Below, in pieces: positions 11,530 to 22,658 of a stretch of 64,000 nt of DNA (its first letter is position 1; the number at the start of each line of letters is the position of its first letter). A program made the position numbers and the translations under genes. The notes below the pieces were generated by a model. That model was not told the DNA's origin. It searched no databases and saw only the letters and a list, made by a program, of their open reading frames with translations. Source of the DNA: Membranipora membranacea (lineage: Eukaryota; Bryozoa; Gymnolaemata; Cheilostomatida; Membraniporidae); contig OU612065.1 of NCBI GenBank assembly GCA_914767715.1, positions 37,634,001 through 37,698,000 of the forward strand. The letters run 5' to 3'.

Positions 11530-14244
11530 ACACTAAGGGTTAATCTACGCTCCTTGGGATTTTTTAGCGTGGATGGCTTTCATTAGCTGTTTGTTGGCTG
11601 AAGATGTTCTGGGCATGGAGCGCAAGCTCTGAATTTTATGGAATGTGGGTAGAGAGAAGCAAGGGTAAATCAAACCAAGGAGTAACAGCTTCCCCTGTTA
11701 CTTCTTGATCAAACAGACCTATAGTTCAATGACATAATAGAACTCGTTTGTACGGAATGTCTGATGGTCACTGTAAATTCTAAATATATCAATGCAGGCG
11801 ATAATATTAAGCTGATAGCTTTGAAAGATTATCTGCTACAAGACTGTCCAGGCAATTATTTATCGCTCTAAATCTTAACTGATGTAATGGCCCTACAAGC
11901 CCCTAATCTGGCAACCCAGCCGCCTGTCTAAGCTACCGGTCTCATATATAACAGAATAAATATCAGTGTGGGTATTCCTTTGGCAGGAATTTGTTGAAAT
12001 GATTGGAACAAGGAGTAAAAGTACTCCTTGATTGGAACTCCAGACTATAGCTGCATTGTGGAAATCCTGTCGTAATGGTCGAAACTTCTAGGAAATGTAT
12101 TTGGTAGACCACATGGAACTGATGCATCGATGTTGTTTTGCCCGATACTAGCCACATCACTCAATTACATGCAATTGACTTGAAATGAAATGTTAAAAAA
12201 ATTAAACCTTTTTAGTTGAAAATTGTATTAATCTGGAGTAGGTTGGTGAAATCAGTCTTGATATTCATTGATAAACCTTTAGGTTGAAAGAACTTTCAAC
12301 ACACCAAACTTTTCAATGCATGCATTCAATGGCTACAACGTACAGTTCAATCTGCCTGATCACTTTCAATGGGATTAGCTTATTGAATTGAACAAGATTC
12401 TCAGTGTCTATTTGCCAATTGTTTACCTTTTACTTGACATCAACATCTTAGCCAATCAGCTGAGTTCAAGCATAATTGGATGTATTGTTGTTATCCAAGT
12501 TGTTTACCCATGAGGTCATAATCAAGATAAGCCAGTCAGAATGTTAATTTTGTTGACATTGGCATTCATAGGCAACCTGCACAGAACTTAAAAGGTACCA
12601 GTAGATTTAAAAATGGTTAACCCTTTGGGTAAACACACAGATTATCGTAATGAGCTAGCAGCGGATTATCAAGAGCTGAGCCAGATACAACCACTGTATG
12701 TTGTATCTGGCTCAGCTCTTGTAGTTGACCAAGTAGCAGAGGAAAATCAATGAAACATGGTTGCAAATACCGGATAATAAGGGCGCAAGAGATTTTTTTG
12801 CAAAACAATCTCATTTTTGGCATAGTTACTCTGTACTCTGATGAGCTTGGAAGCAGAGTTTGGTGAAATAATTTGATGAAAATATACAAATGGAATTTGG
12901 TCAACCATCTAGTATTTTTCATAAAAGGTTAAAACTTCCCGCCCCCTCACTCTTCTGTCAAAGAATGATCATGATTGTACTTTCACCAAAACAACCATCA
13001 TTGTAAACATGTACATTCGCAAAATTAAAAACTCATCGCATTCATTATCAGCAGCAAAAGACAGGAAGTTAGGTCAGCTTACGATGACATCCTGTCTCTC
13101 TAATTCCACAAGTGTGTCATGATGACTTGTTACAAGTGCAATGGAATGTGTGTGTAGGATTAACTACCAGCGACAATTAATTCGATAATTAAAAATTTTG
13201 ACAAGGAATATTGAGGTAATTAAGTCATTATGCCTGTTAAAGGCTAACCTCCCTGCTTGTGGCACACAAGCTGACAGCTTAAAATGCATTATACTGTAAA
13301 CGTTGTTGTCTTGTCACTAGCCTAACATTTAAATACTATCTGTACTAGTGCCAACACCTGCTAGGGAACTACCATCCAAGAGTGAGAGAGAAAAATGCCA
13401 CAATTGCTTCCTGTACACCATATAACTGAGATGGCTGGGAATGATAAAGTTTAACATCAAGAGCTCCTTTGTAGACAGGTAATGAATGTATCCCAGGTTT
13501 ACATTAGATTTACCTTTGCCTCTCTCTACCCACATACCATAGCATTCAGAGCTAAATCCTTGCTCAGAGCCATTCAATCTCAAAAATCCCAAGGAGCGTA
13601 GATTAAGACTATGCCAATAATCAGTATTAATACTGCATGCTTTGACACCAAGTATGTTTTCTAGCATCAGTCAGCATATTTTCGGTAGTTCTGTGGAGAA
13701 TATGGCCTCATTCGCATATCACTTTTCTCCACTTAGGAATGTAGGGCGATTAATACAAAGTAGATCCTTGCTCAACTGGTGAGCGATGTTGTACTTTTTT
13801 TTTAGTAGCAAAGTTTTGTGATAATTCTGCTAGCATAATTTAGCTGATGTATTCTATATATGCAGTTGCTGCCTACATTCTCAGATTGCACAAGATATAG
13901 CTTAGGGTAGGCCTACAGTACAACACAGAAGAGTTGAACATAGGTATTTTGTCGGCTCATCATACTCAATACTAAGAGTTTTCTGTGCTTACAAAAATTG
14001 TGAGGACAATTCGAATGGAATGCTTTCATTGTAGCAGCTAACTTGCCTGGTCATCTAAATACAAACTCATTGAGTACAATGTCAATCCAATTATATAATA
14101 TTGACTAGAACTGGGCTAGAACTGTAAAGGATTATACTATAACAATACAATAGCAATAATGAATGTAGTTTATTTGGCAGGCAGGGTTAATTATACAATA
14201 ATGTTGCTGGTTGGGTAATGATATATGGGTCATGAAACTCAGTG
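11530..14244 (-). mobile_element. Decayed CACTG-ended foldback element, copy 3
   Basis: The sequence matches the element at 22659-27785. 12.3-14.24 kb corresponds to its right arm in the same orientation, and 11.53-11.92 kb to inner parts of the opposite arm, so the two ends form an inverted repeat (11.53-11.67 against 13.53-13.62). The right terminus is CAGTG at 14240-14244, but about 50 bases of the subterminal palindromes present in the intact element are missing. No transposase is encoded. A 112-codon minus-strand frame at 13329-13667 is shared with the other copies but shows no sign of protein-level constraint. Confidence 0.7.
12670..12721. repeat. Perfect 22-bp stem hairpin
   Basis: 12670-12691 is the exact reverse complement of 12700-12721 with an eight-base loop. 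The sister sequences at about 24.25 kb and 26.35 kb have one GCTGGCTCAACTCTTG without the inverted copy, so it arose locally in this copy, probably by template switching. Confidence 0.9.
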
Positions 14245-14246
14245 TA

Positions 14247-15990
14247 TGTCCTGAAAATCTGTAGGTCTGTAGCTCAATAATTGCTTATTATGCCTGCTAC
14301 AAAAGAAGCTTTCTCTAAAGCATCACAAATCAGTAAAATAATGTGTAGGCACATTTTCTTTTTAGCAGCAGCATGGCTTCGAATGGTCTGACACCACAAA
14401 TTTTTATATCATTGGATTGCTCATCTTCTGAGGAACACAGTGGTTACTTTCTTTAGTAAACAAGGAAAATATCTATTAACATATCGAAAGCTTTATGGAA
14501 AACAGTTAAAAAATGATATAAATTGCTGCCCTGCTGCCGGCTTATGTATGCAATTATTCCACGTTCATGGGGGCAAAGAAATTCACAGTCTGTGAGTGTG
14601 TCCTGAAAATCTGAGGTCTGTAGCTCAATAATTGCTTATGCCAGCTACAAAAGAAGCTTTCTCTAAAGCATCACAAACCAGTAAAATAATGTGTAGGCAC
14701 ATTTTCTTTTGAGCAGCAGCATGGCTTCGAATGGTCTGACACCACAAATTCTTATATCATTGGATTGCTCATTTTCTGAGGAACACAGTGGTTATTTTCT
14801 TTAGTAAACAAGGAAAATATCTACCAACATATCGAAAGCTTTATGGAAAACAGTTAAAAAATTATATTAATTGCTGCCCTGCTGCCGGCTTATGTATGAA
14901 ATTATTCCACCTTCATGGGGGGCAAAGAAATACACAGTTTGTTAGTGTGTCCTGAAAATCTGAGGTCTGTAGCTCAATATTTTCTTATGCCAGCTACAAA
15001 AGAAGCTTTTTCTAAAGCATCACAAATCAGTAAAACAATGTGTAGCCAAATTATCTTTTGAGCAGCAGCATAACTTCTAAAGGTCTGACAGCACAAATTT
15101 TTATATCATTGGATTCCTCATCTCCCGAGGAACATAGTGTTAATTTTTTTAGTAAAAAAGGAAAACATCTTCCAACATTTCGAGAGCTATAGTGAAACAG
15201 TTTGAAAATGATAAAATTGCTGCCCTGCTGCCGGCATATGTATGCAACTACTCCATTTTCATGGCGGGCATTTTTTGAGTCTGATCTGAAAATCTGAGGT
15301 CTGTAGCTCGACAACTTATTTTGTTTGCAACAAAAAAGGATTCCTCTTTACAATCATTATGATTTATAGCCATATTGAGAGTACAAAAAATTTGGCACCA
15401 ACTCGAACCCAGGGCTCTGCGTTGACGAAATAGAGAATTATCCACTGAGCTACACAGACATGTTGTATCAAAATAAGAGTGTCTGCCTTAAATTTAGTGG
15501 AGCATGAATTCTGTATTACAATAATTACATTACATTACTGATGATGAATACACACACAATCAGCATATTATTTGTGCACAGCTCAATCATCGCAAATCAA
15601 TAAAATAATGTAGAAGTACATTTTCTTTTGAGCAGCAGCATGGCTTCAAATGGTCTGACACCACAAATTTTATATCATTGGATTGCTCATCTTCTGATGA
15701 ACATAGTGGTTATTTTCTTTAGTAAACAAGGAAAATATCTACCAACATATCGAAAGCTTTACGGGAAACGGTTAAAAAATGATATAAATTGCTGCCCTGC
15801 TGCCGGCTTATGTATGCAATTATTCCACTTTCATGGGGGGCAAAGAAATACACAGTTGGTGAGTGTGTCCTGAAAATTTGAGGTCTGTAGCTTGATAACT
15901 TTTTATGCCAGCCACAAAAGAAGTTTTTCGCTTTATAATTTATATGATTTTTGGCCTTTTCGAGATGTGGAGATAACTCGGGTTCACAAA
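14247..15990. repeat. Tandem array of ~345-bp units
   Basis: Units begin with TGTCCTGAAAATCTG at about 14247, 14599, 14948, 15282 (degenerate) and 15866, giving periods of 352, 349 and 334, then a gap explained by about 240 bases of extra sequence at 15390-15590. Each unit carries GCAGCAGCATGGCTTC, a CTGCCCTGCTGCCGGC block and a GGTCTGTAGCTC block. The 81-codon frame at 15628-15873 is a by-product of one unit. The array abuts the end of the foldback element on the left and an orphan family-A promoter on the right. Confidence 0.85.
15391..15468 (-). repeat. tRNA-like sequence inside the tandem array
   Basis: On the minus strand, GTAGCTCAGTGGATAATTC resembles a tRNA A box, followed about 40 bases on by GGGTTCGAGTT like a B box. 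The acceptor stem does not pair, so it is a tRNA pseudogene or SINE head rather than a working tRNA gene. Confidence 0.55.
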
Positions 15991-16012
15991 ATTACCTTAT
16001 ATGCCCTGAGCA

Positions 16013-16102
16013 AGACTGTGTTACTTGTGTGATGAACAGTGTTCTGTGAGTTTAGTTCTATCTTCAATGCGTTTTATAGGCCAACAATCAAGCTCATCAA
16101 AA
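16013..16102 (-). promoter_or_regulatory. Orphan family-A promoter and partial exon 1
   Basis: On the minus strand this has the TTTTGATG element (16095-16102), a TATA box TATAAAAC (16071-16078) and the exon-1 sequence through GTAACACAGTCT, all matching copies A3-A5. Similarity stops at 16012, where the exon's CCATATCAACTAAG and donor are replaced. No family-A coding exon follows; the ~345-bp array lies there instead. Upstream similarity to other family-A promoters continues to about 16280. A new donor-like site (ATAAG|GTAATT) occurs at about 15994, so a novel transcript is possible but unproven. Confidence 0.75.
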
Positions 16103-16279
16103 GCCAATTTATTTAAAGTATCCTGATGCAACTTCTGTGTTGATGAAAGCTTGCCTTTTGAGTGATTGATGAGTGTCTCTTTTGACAATCTCTGTGGGGT
16201 TTCCTATTTGGAAGAACACTACCATTATGATGTTCTAGACTTAAAAAGTGTCCTTAGAAAACAATGTGGTGTCACTCTT

Positions 16280-19200
16280 GGAAAGATTTATAACAGCATG
16301 CTATCGCTGCTATAATGTGGTTTTACAAAGTTTTAAGTCACAACAACGTAATGTAACGTGAATGTAATGTAATGCAAAAGCTCAAGTATACCTATGTAAT
16401 ATCATAACCTCATCATTAATTAATTGAAGTCGCAGAGGACACAGCGTAATTGTGGCTCATCAGACTGGTTTTCATGTGCACTGGCACTTTGCCAGCGTAG
16501 TTTCCAAGACTGAGTTATCTATTTTTACAGGTTTTCATGTTTGCTATGGAATTTAACAGATTAGTAGCTATGACAGTTTTCCCATGACAAAAGTATGCAA
16601 AACCGATAAATGGCTGATTTAAAACTTGTTTCCCCGACATTTTGTAAACCCATCAGCAATCAATATAGACTGCTGGTCGTAGACATATTCCTTATAATAC
16701 CCTGGTTTTTTCTTGATGATATAACCTATTTTGGTACTCAATGCGAATCAATATCAAAAGGTTGTCAATAACTGTGCCGCTAAGGGAGATCAGCCTGACC
16801 TACTATCAGCATATGCAGGATACAGGACAATGATGAAATCATGATATTGCTTATCTTGTGCCTGTAACATACTGCATATCTATGGGGATACAAGTTTCAT
16901 CCCGGAGACAGTTACAACACAAATCTGAACAAAATGATGATATATTATAATTTTATTACGCCCCTTCCTCTCATAAACTGTAGCATTGACATCTTTGAAG
17001 GGAAGTTGTATTCTGTCAGCTAATAATCATTAGGCCTAGCTTTCAGAAATCTGACATCAAGGATGTCTCTATTGCGCACAACTGTTCATTTATGAAACTG
17101 TAGACAACAGAATTAAAAACTGTCTGTCAATTTTTGATGAAGACATGTGATCATATTAACTGGCAGATTCTTGTTTCCCACAAAATTGTCAATGCCACTG
17201 TTAAATCACTGGGAGATATAATACTAGGGTTACAACAGAGTATTATTTTTTTCATCCTTTTAAAAGATCTTTATTTTACAACCAGTTAATTTGGTTGAAA
17301 GTGGATCAGATTTTGCAGACTGACATAGCATCTGGGCCCACGCAGTATTGATGCGGGTACCTTGGCAGGTTCTTAGTTTAGACAGTCAAATATAGATCAC
17401 AAAAATTCATGATAAAAATTTAAATCAACCTATAAATAAAGTAATAGTCAATAATATAATGACTATATCTATATTTTCTAGTCATTGTCACTGAATGGAA
17501 GTTTAAGTTTTCTTGCAGCCTTAAGGTCATGCCTAACCAGTATAAATAAGTATAAATGCAGCTACACAAAAAAGACAACCGTCTAATCATGAACTAAAAG
17601 AAACATTATAGATCTAGGTATGCTTTTTCTCTCGATAAAAGGTGAACATAAACAAGCAGTGTTGACAGTGCCATATGGAAAGTGAGATGAGTCATTTTTT
17701 GGCCGAGATAGACAGTGAAATTACCTTATTGCTTTGACTAACCAAACTCAGATAAGTATTGATAGAACAGTGTCTCAGGTCCCTTTTTTTTAAATTATCT
17801 AAATTATGATTAGTGAAGATTTTGACCAAACATGGTTAAACTAGACAAAAATTTATGTAAAAACCGTTTCTTGAATGATGTAACTTCTGTATTTGAGAAT
17901 GGGTACAATAATAATACCTATCACAGATTCTTGCTGAGGAAGGCTGTAAACTAAATATTCATTTTAACCAGTTAACTTCAAATAAAATGTTAGTATAACA
18001 AACAATGGCATGGGAATCACCTACCAACAGATCCTTCTGCGTATTCTGAAGTTTTGAACCAGTGCAGTTATAGTCAAATATGGGATAGATGGCTCATAGA
18101 TTCACAGGAATATCCATTTATTCATGAGGTTTTGCTTGCGTTTCCTGCACTGGATATGTCATCGTAATATACCGACTGGGGACCCCTTGATATAGTCATC
18201 ATGAATGTCTGTTGCTATAGAACGTCTCTCTCGAAGTACTTAAAATGCATTTATTACCAATTGATAACATAAAATCATTGTTAAGGGAAACAAATTTTTG
18301 TTCCCAATTTTGGTGTTGATACTAATATTGGTTGTGAGATGTCTGAGCCAGATGCTCCCAGTTATTTGCCGCTCCTATTTACATTTTAAATTTTAGGGTT
18401 TGAAAATAACTAAAAAATGAAAGACTACACTCGTGCTTCATTTTGTATCCAGGTATGTCCTTAATATAGTGACATACTGGCTACTGGAACTAAAGGCCTT
18501 GCCAAAACAATTGCAGATGGCAAACAAAGTGATATGAATTCCATCAACAGCTACCTTTATTGATACATATATTACATACCATAGCAGCAATAATACATAA
18601 GCAACAATTTTCCTTTCAGTGCCAACAAGTACAATATACATTTTCGATTTCAGTTTTCTTGTGAACAAATATTAATTCCAAATATAGGTTTTACTCTAAT
18701 TTTTTGCACAAATATTTGTGATCTATTTTTGACAAACCTGCCAAAGTGCCAGCAGAAAAAATCAGTGTAGCTCAAGCAGTTATGTCAGTCTGAATTGGTT
18801 GCATTCAATTTTACTTGTTTTAAAATAAAGTTTTTGAAAGAAGAAAGATATAATGCTATTTCCCAGTGATTTGACAGTGGCATCAACAGTTTTTCTGAAA
18901 CAGAAATTTGCCATTATGATAGTTACGATCACATGACCCCATCAAAGAGGGACATGATCTTTCTAGATCAAGGGACATGGCACATACAGATACAAATAAA
19001 CCATTGTCACCAAGTTTCATGAGCAAAACAGTTGTGTGGGACTGGGACATCCTTGGTGCCAGGTTTCTGGAAGCGTAGTTCTAATGGCGGTGATTATTAG
19101 CTGACAGAAATCAACTTCCGATCCAAACTGTCAATACCACTTATTTTTATCATAGGAAGCTGAGTAATAGAGTTATAATAGATTATACATCTATTAAGGT

Positions 19201-20264
19201 TTGAGGTTGAGGTAGTAACCCTGATCCTGATCTCCTTTGATTGACAGCTCCAGAAGGCATAGAGCAATCATTAAACCGCAGGTGGGCGTATCAGTGAAGT
19301 ATAGGTTGACTGTCCCCTGTAGTAACAGGGCTTCAACAGTGACTTGCATTAAGCAATAAATAAGTAGAGCATGCAATTACAAAACAGGATATGATAGAAT
19401 AGATCCAGGATCAAGCTTGTTCCGATAAACAGTTAGAATTTTCAGCATTCTGTCAGTTGACCATAGAGTTGACCATAGCTTTCCAATTCCAAACATTTTT
19501 TGGCAACCATTATAGAAAGAGGTAGCTAATTTTTGTTATTATATTGGCTTACTATTAAAATGGAAGAAAGCACATGCCAGAAACTGTGCCATGTAAAGTT
19601 AATCTTTGTTTAAATTTTTTTGTTATCCCTCTATCAGTTAACAGTGGACTGAGAGCTTGGCATTAAAGCATACACAACACAGCTAGGGTTTTAGCAATTC
19701 ACTAGCGCACTAATAATACATTAACACTGTGCCCCTCTGGATAGATTCAGGCTCTGACGTCTTGCGACACCAGGTTAGTTGTGTGTTCGCGGCGGTTCCT
19801 TTTCCTGGCAGCGTAGGGATTGCTCATAAAACACCCATTGGTATGCACATACATGGGGACACCATTCTTTGATTCGAGAATATATGAGAATCATTGCATT
19901 TGGTTCTCTTTACTTTATTTGCAGCCAGTATGGCAGCCATTAATCATTCTTGATAGAACGACAATGTGTAAAATATGCCGATAATGGCAAGTCAAAAAGT
20001 GTGGTAATGAGTCTAAAACTTCTAAAGCCAAAAGTCAAAGTGACCTTGTGTCATCTGTATCTCTGATTATCCATATTGATTGAGTTATGATACTGAACAG
20101 GTACGCTGGGTATCGGAAATTTGGTTTTCCAAAGTGAAAGTAAGTTAGTTCGGCCACATCACAATCTACTTTGTTAAACTGCTTTCTACCACCTCAATCA
20201 CGCTGTCTCTAAAAGTGATACCATGATATCCCAATGGGGACTCTAAAGGGGATCCAGGGTGTCA
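16280..20264. repeat. Duplicated module upstream of pseudogene A2
   Basis: About 16.3-20.2 kb matches 36.1-40.75 kb in the same orientation with many small differences; examples are the CACAAAATGATGATA block at 16.93/37.16 kb and the CACTGTGCCCCTCTGGAT block at 19.72/40.33 kb. Parts recur inverted at 51.8-53.9 kb. No protein-coding gene is visible; frames at 18438-18668 and 19194-19376 fall in repeated, non-conserved sequence. Confidence 0.75.
19050..19230 (+). repeat. Recurrent ~180-bp block, at least seven copies
   Basis: A block from TTTCTGGAAGCGTAG through CTGACAG, AACTTCC, AAACTGTCAATAC and GGCTGAGTAATAG to GTCACCCTGATCCTG recurs at about 28280-28465, 39605-39785, 44595-44785 and 61700-61870 (plus), and at 16985-17060 and 53205-53410 (minus). 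The 44.6 kb copy has an internal tandem duplication of AACTTCCCTTCCAAACTGAC. It marks the duplicated modules and may be an old transposon. Confidence 0.75.
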
Positions 20265-20870
20265 AACCGGTTCATTTTGATTGATTGAAGATTGCACCTT
20301 ATGAATAGACAAAAAGACCAAATCTAAATAGTATGATGATTATTCAGTGAGAATTTTTTGAACATTTCATCCATCAGTTGCTAAAATGCTGCTCAAACTA
20401 AACTTATATAGAATATCACAATAGTTTCCAGCACCTTTTTCATTATCATGTGCTTTATCATTATTACAACAATGTCTGTTAACCTCCCCTAAACTTAAGG
20501 TAATGTCAAAGACCGATCCGAATATCAACATATCATATACTGTTGAAAAGCTGCCGAGCTACTGAAAGTGAATACCTTAACAAAAACTTGATTCGATGAC
20601 GTTGTATCATTTTAGAGAGCAAATGCTGTTTTTGTCAATGCAGATGTCAATGCCGAACAGTTTTTTTGAAAGTTCTCACATACGAAGCCGCTTTCATAAA
20701 CCATGGTGCACACAGGAAATGCCAACAGATGTTTTCACTGCACCTTCATTTTTTTTCAATTTAATGCAAAAGAATGCCGAAAAAACACCTCAAAACTCCC
20801 AAAAAATGGCTGGTTCTTTTGCGTTAAATTCAAGAAAAATGAAGGTGCAGTGAATTATTGATACGATAAT
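20265..20870. repeat. Foreign ~600-bp replacement removing the A2 promoter
   Basis: The module reads CACCATGATATCCCA up to about 20240 as in its sisters, then diverges until about 20870, where the intron end of the family-A gene resumes. 20270-20510 resembles 56970-57185 in the same orientation (GATTGCACCTT...AACCTCCC). The sister copies have the TATA box, exon 1 and intron donor in this place. Confidence 0.65.
20736..20852. mobile_element. 117-bp MITE with CACTG termini
   Basis: Starts CACTGCACCTTCATTTTT and ends with its inverted counterpart AAAAATGAAGGTGCAGTG; the terminal inverted repeats extend about 40 bases. No clear target duplication. The 85-codon frame spanning it is not a gene. 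Confidence 0.75.
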
Positions 20871-20930
20871 TTTGCCTCTCTTCATGTATTTTGATATTCT
20901 GTTCTTTTTAGGATATAACCTGCTGTTATC

Positions 20931-21165
20931 ATGCTTGCACTGAGAGTACTCGTATTGCTGGTTGTGGCTGTGGTCTTTGCACAGTGCGGAGGCAAAGGCA
21001 AAGGTGGTTCCAGTAGCGGAACCAATGGAAATGGAAACAGTAACGGAAACTCAGACGGAGAAAAATGGTAATGGAAACGGAAATGGTAACTCAGGAGGTG
21101 GTTTCAACGGAAATGGTAACGGTAACGACAACTCGGGTGGAAGCAAAGGCTATAGCTATAGCTGA
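20931..21165 (+). pseudogene. Family A gene copy A2, double-lesion pseudogene
   Basis: Aligned to the intact copies, the ATG, signal peptide, QCGGKG, and first Asn-Gly repeat are present. A net two-base loss at about 21059-21062 (GACGGAG|AAAAATGG where others have GACGGAGGAGAAAATGG) then shifts the frame to TAA at 21069-21071, leaving 46 residues. In the original frame the C-terminal Trp codon is also TGA (21163-21165). The splice acceptor (TTTTTAG, 20910-20911) is kept, but the TATA box, exon 1 and donor are missing. Poly(A) signals remain downstream. Two independent lesions plus promoter loss argue that it is dead, although a short secreted peptide cannot be fully excluded. Confidence 0.85.
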
Positions 21166-21273
21166 TCTAAACAAGTATACCCGAATCATGACTAAAGAAA
21201 GACTGCAAATGTTTTATTTCTGATAGTGTTATTACTAAAATTTGACTTTGAACTTACTTTTGTTCCTTTTCTT

Positions 21274-21283
21274 AATAAATAAA
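21274..21283 (+). terminator. Poly(A) signals of pseudogene A2
   Basis: Two overlapping AATAAA hexamers (21274 and 21278), at the position matching the A3 signal at 41670. Confidence 0.6.
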
Positions 21284-22655
21284 GTAAATTTAAAAAGAAA
21301 TCACTTCTTTCCAGTTTCATCACAACAACTTACATCATGAAAGTTTATTTCATTTATGCTGATAAACACTACATAGTCACTCTCACATATTATTGATGGA
21401 TTTACCCAGAACAAGCAGCAATGACTGACTAGCACAGTGGGAAATACAAAACAATCAGAGAAAATTATTCATGTTAGAATTCACGTAATGCAACTAAAAC
21501 CACAAGGATAGGCTATCATGTAGTCAGACTATGAAGTATGCAATTTAGTGTTATATGGCCACTCTGATTTACTAAAAAAATTTAAAAAGAATATTTGAAT
21601 GGTTGAGTTATGACGAAACCACATGTTTCCTGGAAGCAGTATTCAATCGCTATGGACACTCTGATTTTTTTTCTAATATAATGGTTTGTTGATATTAGAA
21701 TAATATCTTACAATAACCCAACAGAGATACTGATTAGTCAAAACACTTAGGTACTTAGGTACTGTGTCCAAAAGTGTTATCTTTTCTGCCTTTCTGTATT
21801 AGGGCAAAAGGAACCCTGAATGCTTAAAAGTTGAAATTTGCCTTCATGACCATTCATCAATAAAGACAATAATGTAATTTCTCTCACAAGACAAGGAGTG
21901 AGATTAGTGTAATGGGTTGTTCACCTATCAATTTGATTTGGATTTAAGTCATTCTGCTGTCACTATATCTAACACCTCTGTAGCAATCATATATACCTTG
22001 ATCTATTCTCTACTTAGACAATATCTGATATCAAGTTTTCCTGTATTTCTTACAGATTATTATTGAGATTAAGCTTATTGCAAACAATCAGCTATTTACA
22101 TGTGTCTGAATGGGTTATGCTTGGTCAATTATTTACCTGAGATGACTTCATTTTTCAAATCAAGGTGTACATACTATTCGAAGGTGATACATACACATCG
22201 TAATGAAGGAAATGAAATACTCTCAATTTAAACGTATAGCTTTGAGGGGTTATAAAGTTGATAGACAATGGAGAGTTCTCAGCTCCAATTGAAATAAAAT
22301 ACACATAGATTTTAATGGTTTGGAATAAAAATTTGGTAGTCTTACAAAAAAAACATTTAATTTGCATCTAATTGTACCAATACTATGTACCAGGTATCAC
22401 TGCATTTCACAAATGTTATAATAACCAATTTTTATCTGTTCTCAGTTCAGATGAGTTAGTCGGCATGATGAAATTACCATCACAAAATGGCTCTTCAAAG
22501 TTAGAAAGTGCCTTTTAACACCGCAATTAAAATAGATATTTCGGCTGCACATGTTTCATATGTTAAGGTTAAATACAGCTGCCAAATTTTTTGCTGGTAG
22601 GGTGTTGTAGTGGCTTGTCATGCATCTAACACAATGTATGCAGATTCAATGACAA
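21284..22655. repeat. 3' module flank, duplicated at 41.7-44.1 kb
   Basis: Matches 41.70-42.44 and 43.63-44.11 kb in the same orientation (AACAAGCAGCAATGA, ATGTTTCCTGGAAGCAGT, TTTGCATCTAATTGTACCAAT). The sister copy is split by a LINE at 42449-43627. No gene seen; the 70-codon minus frame at 22155-22367 lies in this repeat. Confidence 0.7.
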
Positions 22656-22658
22656 CAA

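Noticed and set aside
15628-15873. 81-codon frame reading MSSSMASNGLTPQIL onward
   Set aside because: It is one unit of the ~345-bp array; the other units have frameshifts and stops at the same place.
20962-21165. A 67-codon frame over pseudogene A2 that looks like a novel fusion protein
   Set aside because: It starts out of frame in the signal peptide and re-enters the family-A frame only because of the 2-base deletion. It has no signal peptide or promoter.
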